10,475 nt of DNA from Ferrithrix thermotolerans DSM 19514. Its GTDB lineage: Bacteria > Actinomycetota > Acidimicrobiia > Acidimicrobiales > Ilumatobacteraceae. The position numbers and the translations under genes were made by a program. Of this stretch, positions 6,308 through 10,475 are shown piece by piece. Position 1 is the stretch's first letter, and each line of letters begins with the position of its first letter. Below the pieces are notes generated by a model, which did not search any database, was not told the DNA's origin, and saw nothing but the letters and a program-made list of their open reading frames with translations. The stretch spans positions 1 through 10,475 of the forward strand of contig CAMCUE010000020.1 of the NCBI GenBank assembly GCA_945878705.1. The letters are read 5' to 3'.

Positions 6308-7300
6308 CTAAGCTCTGACGAAGGCGTGTAAATTAATTCCGGAGCTAATCGTTTTTGCCAGTAGCGATTTATTGGGCAATGCGTCTTCACCAAGAACATG
6401 TGCTCCGATCGCTGTCAGTTCACTACTGGCAATCGCGTCAGCGGTCACCGCGGCAACTACTCCTGCAACTTGACCGACGCGCTCGGCGACTCCGACGACA
6501 TCAACCAACCGTCCACCATTCTTCATTCCGCGAACCTCAACACGAAGTCCACCCATTCCTCCTTCGGCCTGAGGCGGGATCAACATTGGTACTCGAGAAA
6601 ACACACGGTCTCTTCGAGTCGCGCTGACTCGCGCCGACACACGATCAAGTTGCGGAAAAGCACGCTTAATTAAAAGTGGATCGGGTAACTCGCCTCGGTA
6701 ACAGTCATACGCGCCGACTGGCTCTGGAAACCAACATAGTTCCCGTCCGCTTCCGGCTGGACGACGCAACCACTCACCATCGTGCCAACCAATTGCTTGC
6801 CCAGCCAATGCTCGGTGATGCTGTCGCGCGCACTCTGGACCGCCAGTGCCGTGAAGAGCAACATGAACTTCATCAATCGTGTCAAAAGACTCAGCGACTT
6901 GTCTTACAAGCAACCCAGACATACCAGGTGATGATGCAGCACCAACTACCAAAGTCGCATTGTGGGTACTCGCAAGTTTAGACAGCGATAGCAGATTCAA
7001 ACAATCAGCAATATCGTCACTCGTTGAAACAACAGAAACACCAGAACTAACTAATTCTCGAGCGATTGCCAAATGCGGAGAAGGTCCTGCTATTACAACA
7101 ACTTTCATTGAGTTCAAATCATGACGGTCAACGACATTTAGTTTTGTATTATTATCCGCTAATCGAGCCGCTAAACGCTGCGCCAAAACTTGCTCGCGAT
7201 CGCAGATATAAATTTGCGAATGAGAAAAGAGGCGAAGCGTTTCTGCGACGCGAGACCCAACTACTCCAGCGCCAATTACTCCAACAAATTGATTCGGCAC
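6308..7300 (-). CDS. Saccharopine-dehydrogenase-like NAD(P)-binding protein
   Basis: This 330-residue protein has an N-terminal Rossmann fold: a beta strand and GAGVVG at residues 10-15, then an acidic residue at the end of the second strand (ICDRE). The rest resembles the catalytic part of saccharopine-dehydrogenase-like oxidoreductases, with VVGAASSPGMSGLLVR and a GTGGPECARQHHRALAGQ motif. At 330 residues it is shorter than classical saccharopine dehydrogenases (about 370-450), so the substrate cannot be taken from the name. The GTG start at 7300 follows directly after the TAA of the DLW-39-like gene with no gap, which suggests translational coupling. The stop lies five bases before the longest Fur-family start. 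It is predicted to be cytoplasmic. Family assignment is reasonable; the function is unknown. Confidence 0.75.
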   Translation of the reverse strand: MPNQFVGVIGAGVVGSRVAETLRLFSHSQIYICDREQVLAQRLAARLADNNTKLNVVDRHDLNSMKVVVIAGPSPHLAIARELVSSGVSVVSTSDDIADCLNLLSLSKLASTHNATLVVGAASSPGMSGLLVRQVAESFDTIDEVHVALHGTGGPECARQHHRALAGQAIGWHDGEWLRRPAGSGRELCWFPEPVGAYDCYRGELPDPLLIKRAFPQLDRVSARVSATRRDRVFSRVPMLIPPQAEGGMGGLRVEVRGMKNGGRLVDVVGVAERVGQVAGVVAAVTADAIASSELTAIGAHVLGEDALPNKSLLAKTISSGINLHAFVRA

Positions 7301-7432
7301 TTACTTTGATTCGTTAACTTTGCGCCAACCACCTTGTTTAAGAGCACCAGAACCTTTGCTCTTGAAACGAAGGACTCCTGCAACTGCGCTAGCCACACTG
7401 ACCGCTAACAAAACTCGCCTGATGAATTTCAT
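7301..7432 (-). CDS. DLW-39-like micro-protein, 43 residues
   Basis: A 43-codon frame runs from ATG at 7432 to TAA at 7303-7301. GGAGG stands seven bases upstream (7440-7444), the strongest ribosome binding site in the window. The product starts MKFIRRVLLAVSVASAVAGV, which is a basic start followed by a single hydrophobic helix, and ends in a basic tail (GALKQGGWRKVNESK). Its size, its hydrophobic N-terminus, the tryptophan near the C-terminus and its position just behind tRNA-Ile near gyrA match the actinobacterial DLW-39 family. The Asp-Leu-Trp motif itself is replaced by Gly-Gly-Trp. It is probably a small membrane protein of unknown function. It lies between tRNA-Ile and the Rossmann protein gene and is likely cotranscribed with both. 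Confidence 0.75.
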   Translation of the reverse strand: MKFIRRVLLAVSVASAVAGVLRFKSKGSGALKQGGWRKVNESK

Positions 7433-7439
7433 TGTTGTA

Positions 7440-7444
7440 CCTCC
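7440..7444 (-). promoter_or_regulatory. Shine-Dalgarno site of the DLW-39-like gene, abutting tRNA-Ile
   Basis: GGAGG lies seven bases before the ATG at 7432 and only one base beyond the discriminator base of tRNA-Ile (7446). It decides the start of the micro-protein. It also means that 3' processing of the tRNA would cut right next to the ribosome binding site. Confidence 0.7.
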
Positions 7445-7445
7445 G

Positions 7446-7519
7446 TGGGGCTAACAAGAATCGAACTTGTGACCTCATCCTTATCAGGGATGCGCTCTAA
7501 CCAACTGAGCTATAGCCCC
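7446..7519 (-). tRNA. tRNA-Ile (anticodon GAT)
   Basis: A 74-nt cloverleaf reads on the minus strand. The acceptor stem GGGGCTA pairs with TAGCCCC, the D-loop contains AGTTGG, the anticodon loop is CTGATAA with anticodon GAT, and the T-arm is ACAAG-TTCGATT-CTTGT. The discriminator base is A and CCA is not encoded. It starts 25 bp after the DUF3566 stop codon, a conserved actinobacterial position downstream of gyrA. Confidence 0.97.
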
Positions 7520-7541
7520 GATTTGCTTCGAGGGACTTGAA

Positions 7542-7570
7542 AGGCTACTGCCCTGATTCACCTGCCTCAA
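7542..7570 (-). promoter_or_regulatory. Possible promoter of tRNA-Ile inside the end of the DUF3566 gene
   Basis: On the minus strand TTGAGG (7565-7570) and TAGCCT (7542-7547) are separated by exactly 17 bases. Transcription would start near 7535, giving a short leader before the tRNA at 7519. The -10 overlaps the TAG stop codon of DUF3566. Spacing and position are good; the hexamers match consensus only partly. Confidence 0.4.
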
Positions 7571-7976
7571 CTACCGGATCATTGCTGGTTCGAACCTCTT
7601 CTTCAAGCACCGTGACCCGCACTCCTCCAACCAGGTCTGTAATCAAATTAAAAATCGTCGCCATCAACACCCACAATCCAGTGAGCAAGATCACCAAAAA
7701 TAGCCCTAATACCGACATATTGCCAAAAAGTTTGCCACCATCAAACGAAAAAGTCTCCCACCCGAACGACTCCATAAAATTTTCTAGATTGTCTATCGTG
7801 CCCGTTGATTTGGCAACGTTCCACAACAACACGAGCGTAATTAAGGCAACAAAATATAAAACCAGATGAAAAACTAGACCAACTTTAAACACTGACCAAG
7901 GATCAATATCTCGGATAACACGCGACACGCGACGAACGCGGGGCCGATGTTTTGTCGACTTCTGTGAAGAGTTCAC
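7545..7976 (-). CDS. DUF3566 family membrane protein
   Basis: This 143-residue protein is homologous in layout to the gyrA-linked actinobacterial membrane proteins (M. tuberculosis Rv0007 type). A basic N-terminus (RPRVRRVSRVIRDID) leads into the family motif DPWSVFKVG at 25-33. A first membrane helix follows at about 31-53, a loop of about 32 residues, a second helix at about 86-112 and a short acidic C-terminal tail. The family lies next to gyrA and tRNA-Ile in most Actinobacteria; its role is unknown. The GTG start at 7976 overlaps the TGA of the TadE-like gene by four bases (GTGA), so coupled translation is likely. The predicted -10 box of the following tRNA lies over its stop codon. Confidence 0.88.
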   Translation of the reverse strand: MNSSQKSTKHRPRVRRVSRVIRDIDPWSVFKVGLVFHLVLYFVALITLVLLWNVAKSTGTIDNLENFMESFGWETFSFDGGKLFGNMSVLGLFLVILLTGLWVLMATIFNLITDLVGGVRVTVLEEEVRTSNDPVVEAGESGQ

Positions 7977-8272
7977 CTTTGCAGTGTAGACAGATGATTT
8001 GCGTGAGTTGTCACAGCAAATGAGTTGCGCAAAGTGTTGTGATAGTCAATTGTTACTTGACAATGTTCGTCTGTAGATATCACATCAACTATTTCAGCAT
8101 CGTCGTTATTGACAAACTGCCGAACAGACGCTTGCCCATTAATAACGCAGGCAAGCGCCCCTGCATCGGCGACAACTTGAGCCTGTTGTGCGTCGATAAC
8201 CAACTTGGCTGAGTGGACCAAACCTCCGAGGGTAAGACAACTCAAGGTGATTGCAACTACTACGAACAACAC
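7973..8272 (-). CDS. TadE/TadG-like pilus or secretion protein
   Basis: The protein has 99 residues from the first canonical start (GTG 8272). A hydrophobic N-terminal segment (LFVVVAITLSCLTLGGLV) is followed by SAKLVIDAQQAQVVADAGAL, the typical TadE/G-like pattern in which a membrane helix runs into an alanine-rich, aspartate-containing amphipathic helix. The protein is probably exported with a single N-terminal membrane anchor. Family members include minor pseudopilins of Flp/Tad pili and the actinobacterial Rv3654c-type proteins. Open frame in phase upstream of the GTG reads KNEGGSAV, the conserved polar stretch that normally precedes the helix, so the true start is probably at an ATT or ATC upstream (8296-8320). 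The gene lies directly behind gyrA and overlaps DUF3566 by 4 bp. No other Tad genes are in the window. Confidence 0.7.
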   Translation of the reverse strand: MLFVVVAITLSCLTLGGLVHSAKLVIDAQQAQVVADAGALACVINGQASVRQFVNNDDAEIVDVISTDEHCQVTIDYHNTLRNSFAVTTHANHLSTLQR

Positions 8273-8319
8273 GGCCGAACCGCCCTCGTTTTTGATAATG
8301 CGTGCTCTGGCGAAAATAA

Positions 8320-10475
8320 TTAAACTTCGTCGGTCGCCAAGATTGGTGCGACAGAAGCAACAACCTGCCCTGCACCAAGACTCATCACCCGCACACCAGT
8401 TGCGGCACGACCTTGGGTCGAAATATCTTTAACTGGCGTTCTAATAGTTGTGCCGGCCGAAGATACGGCAACTATCTCATCATCGTCACCGACCATAAAT
8501 GCCGCTACGACGTGACCTTTTTTACCAGTGAGTTTGATGCCGATCATTCCTAAGCCGCCGCGACCTTTGCGCATGAAATTGTTTAGTGGTGTTCGTTTGC
8601 CGTAACCAGACTCTGTCATTAACAGTAATGAAGATCCTGTTTTTGCGATGTCCATTGACACGACTTCATCACCTGCACGCAACCGCATGCCGCGCACTCC
8701 GGCAGCAGACCTGCCCATTGGTCGCACTTGTTTTTCTGAGAATCGAATCGTTAAACCATCTCGGCTAATAATAAACACATCGTGAGTACCGTGTGTTTCA
8801 ATAACGCGGATCAACTCATCTTTTGGTCGCAGTTTGACGGCAATTAAACCATCTCGACGAGACGAATCGTATTCATCAAAAGCTGTTTTTTTAACTTGAC
8901 CTTGCTTTGTGACGAAGAATAAAAACCGCTTACCAGGAAATTCACGAGTATCAATAATCGCTTGAATCGTCTCGCCTGCTTTCAGTGGCAATAAATTGAC
9001 GATTGGAATACCTTTTGCTGTTCTTTCGCGTTCAGGAATATCTAGTGAGCGCAATCTGTACACGCGACCACGATTTGAAAAGAACAATAGATACGAGTGC
9101 GTCGTCGTGAAAATTACATTGCGAACTATGTCGGCGTCTTTCATTTTTGCACCACTGACGCCACGTCCACCACGACTTTGTGATCTGAACGAATCAGCAG
9201 AAACTGACTTGATGTATTGCGCTTGTGTCATTACTACAACAAGTTCTTTATCGTCTACCAGATCTTCAATGCTCAACTCGCCAACATCTGCCGTAATTTT
9301 ACAGACTCGATCGGTTGCAAACGTTTCGCGCACGGTTGTTAATTCTTTGGAAATCACCGATCGTAATTTTTTGTCATCTGCCAAAATTGATTTAAGTTCT
9401 TTGATGCGCGCTTGAACATCTTTTTGCTCTGTCTCAAGATCAATTCGTGATAACCGAGTCAATTGCCGAAGTTGCATATCTAAAATGTCAATTGCTTGGC
9501 GCTCGCTAAACCCAAACTGCTTGCCCATCAACGCCGCTTTGGCGCTGTTTCCGTCTTCGCTGCCACGAATAACTTTGATTACTTCATCTATTACATTTAG
9601 TGCTTTAAGTCGACCTTCAAGAATGTGGCCACGATCTTGCGCTTTAGCAAGGCGATATTTGCTGCGCCTTGTGATTACATCGATCTGATGGCGAACATAA
9701 CCAGCTAATGCGTCTCGAAGATTGATCGTTCTTGGCACACCGTCAACAAGCGCAACCATGTTCACAGGGAAACTTGTTTGCAAAGTTGTCAATTTGAACA
9801 AGTTATTCATTACAACATTTGAGTTGGCATCGCGCTTAAGTGTGATTATTAAATTTGTTTGCCCGCCCGATGAGTTGTCGTTAACATCAGCGATGCCGTC
9901 AAGGTCTCCGCCATCAACAAGTTCTTGAATTCTTGCCGCAATCGCCGAACAACTCGCTTGGTATGGCAGTTCGGTAACAACGATTCGCATTTGATTGCGT
10001 TGGCCTTCTTCAATCGCGACTTTGGCTCGCATCTTGATACTGCCTCGACCGGTCTTGTATGCATCATTGATTCCGGATCGACCAAGAATTAATCCACCAG
10101 TTGGGAAGTCAGGGCCTTTGACGAATTTCATTAGGTCGGCAATCGAGGCCTCTGGATTATTGATTAGGTGCAATGTTGCATCAACAACTTCGCCGAGATT
10201 GTGCGGCGGAATACTCGTCGCCATACCGACCGCGATGCCCTGCGAACCATTGACAAGTAGGTTTGGAAACCGCGCTGGAAGCACCGAAGGTTCTTCAGAT
10301 GTACCGTCGTAATTTGCAATTAAATCAACTGTGTCTTCGTCAATATCTGCAAGCAATTGCATTGCCAATGGGTGCAATCTCGATTCTGTGTATCGGCTTG
10401 CTGCCGGACCAAAGTCTGGCGAACCATAGTTGCCGTGAAAGTCAATTAGCGGATGACGCAACGAAAACGGTTGGG
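8320..10475 (-). CDS. gyrA: DNA gyrase subunit A, N-terminus outside the window
   Basis: About 717 C-terminal codons are visible and the frame runs off the right edge; the internal TTG at 10461 is not the start. The protein begins at [12 protein letters not shown], so the helix-turn-helix with the main quinolone-resistance residues lies outside. Visible landmarks are the catalytic tyrosine in SRYTES (Tyr codon 10390-10392), [34 protein letters not shown], the coiled-coil region with ILDMQLRQL, and the C-terminal beta-pinwheel with repeated GKRT/GRGGLG and IRTP/GRAATGV blades. A GyrA box variant, QSRGGRG, lies at 9160-9180; this box marks gyrase rather than topoisomerase IV. With GyrB it forms the A2B2 enzyme that introduces negative supercoils. 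The protein ends in ILATDEV without a long acidic tail. The TadE-like frame follows at once. Minus orientation and context suggest that gyrB and the origin lie to the right. Confidence 0.97.
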   Translation of the reverse strand, partial: QPFSLRHPLIDFHGNYGSPDFGPAASRYTESRLHPLAMQLLADIDEDTVDLIANYDGTSEEPSVLPARFPNLLVNGSQGIAVGMATSIPPHNLGEVVDATLHLINNPEASIADLMKFVKGPDFPTGGLILGRSGINDAYKTGRGSIKMRAKVAIEEGQRNQMRIVVTELPYQASCSAIAARIQELVDGGDLDGIADVNDNSSGGQTNLIITLKRDANSNVVMNNLFKLTTLQTSFPVNMVALVDGVPRTINLRDALAGYVRHQIDVITRRSKYRLAKAQDRGHILEGRLKALNVIDEVIKVIRGSEDGNSAKAALMGKQFGFSERQAIDILDMQLRQLTRLSRIDLETEQKDVQARIKELKSILADDKKLRSVISKELTTVRETFATDRVCKITADVGELSIEDLVDDKELVVVMTQAQYIKSVSADSFRSQSRGGRGVSGAKMKDADIVRNVIFTTTHSYLLFFSNRGRVYRLRSLDIPERERTAKGIPIVNLLPLKAGETIQAIIDTREFPGKRFLFFVTKQGQVKKTAFDEYDSSRRDGLIAVKLRPKDELIRVIETHGTHDVFIISRDGLTIRFSEKQVRPMGRSAAGVRGMRLRAGDEVVSMDIAKTGSSLLLMTESGYGKRTPLNNFMRKGRGGLGMIGIKLTGKKGHVVAAFMVGDDDEIVAVSSAGTTIRTPVKDISTQGRAATGVRVMSLGAGQVVASVAPILATDEV

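Noticed and set aside
6355..7317. Several plus-strand open frames opposite the saccharopine-dehydrogenase-like gene
   Set aside because: The richer G+C of that gene leaves the opposite strand open; the translations show no domain and mutually overlap.
8139..8378. Minus-strand open frame of 79 codons across the gyrA/TadE junction
   Set aside because: It is out of frame with both genes, rich in Arg and Ser, and lacks the TadE pattern seen in the neighbouring frame.
10459..10461. TTG as a possible gyrA start
   Set aside because: The frame continues upstream as QPFS in alignment with GyrA, so this is an internal leucine codon and the gene is cut by the window edge.
1..10475. Mobile elements, CRISPR arrays, toxin-antitoxin or phage-defence systems
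   Set aside because: No transposase, integrase, direct-repeat array or defence-type domain was recognised on either strand.

Overview
The window looks like part of a low-to-moderate G+C actinobacterial chromosome, probably from an aquatic lineage such as Acidimicrobiia or Nanopelagicales. The main evidence is the block on the right, read on the minus strand: gyrA, a TadE/G-like gene, a DUF3566 membrane protein, tRNA-Ile(GAT) and a DLW-39-like micro-protein. That order is characteristic of Actinobacteria near the chromosome origin. The exact lineage cannot be settled from this sequence alone.

Right part (about 5829-10475, minus strand). The C-terminal ~717 residues of DNA gyrase A enter from the right edge. 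They are followed, almost without spacers, by a TadE/G-like secreted or pilus-like protein, DUF3566, tRNA-Ile, a 43-residue DLW-39-like protein, a saccharopine-dehydrogenase-like Rossmann protein and a Fur/Zur-family metalloregulator. The genes overlap or abut (GTGA overlap, TAA followed directly by GTG, 5-bp gaps), so they look like a compact transcription unit. A possible internal promoter for the tRNA lies over the end of the DUF3566 gene.

Middle part (about 3937-5858). Two genes point the other way (plus strand): a soluble PRC-barrel/MgtE-N/CBS protein with no channel domain, and a DUF1003 two-helix membrane protein overlapping it by 14 bp. They probably act together at the membrane, possibly in divalent-cation sensing. 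DUF1003 and the Fur-family gene converge and overlap by 30 bp. tRNA-Ala(TGC) is divergent from this pair, and a 71-bp spacer holds the candidate promoters for both directions.

Left part (1-3906, minus strand). Directly downstream of the 3' end of tRNA-Ala comes a surface-polysaccharide cluster: a LIC12162-family putative transferase, a CapE/WbvB-type UDP-GlcNAc dehydratase/epimerase, a WbvR/RmlD-type 4-keto-sugar reductase, and the first 19 codons of an unidentified gene. Together the two sugar-nucleotide enzymes suggest synthesis of an activated 2-acetamido-2,6-dideoxy-L-hexose (L-RhaNAc or L-QuiNAc type) for a surface glycan, perhaps attached by the transferase. In the few rows counted by hand, the transferase gene is lower in G+C than the housekeeping genes. 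With the tRNA junction, this suggests the edge of a variable surface-glycan island.

No transposase, CRISPR array, rRNA gene or phage gene was seen. No stretch of 300 bases lacks a gene.
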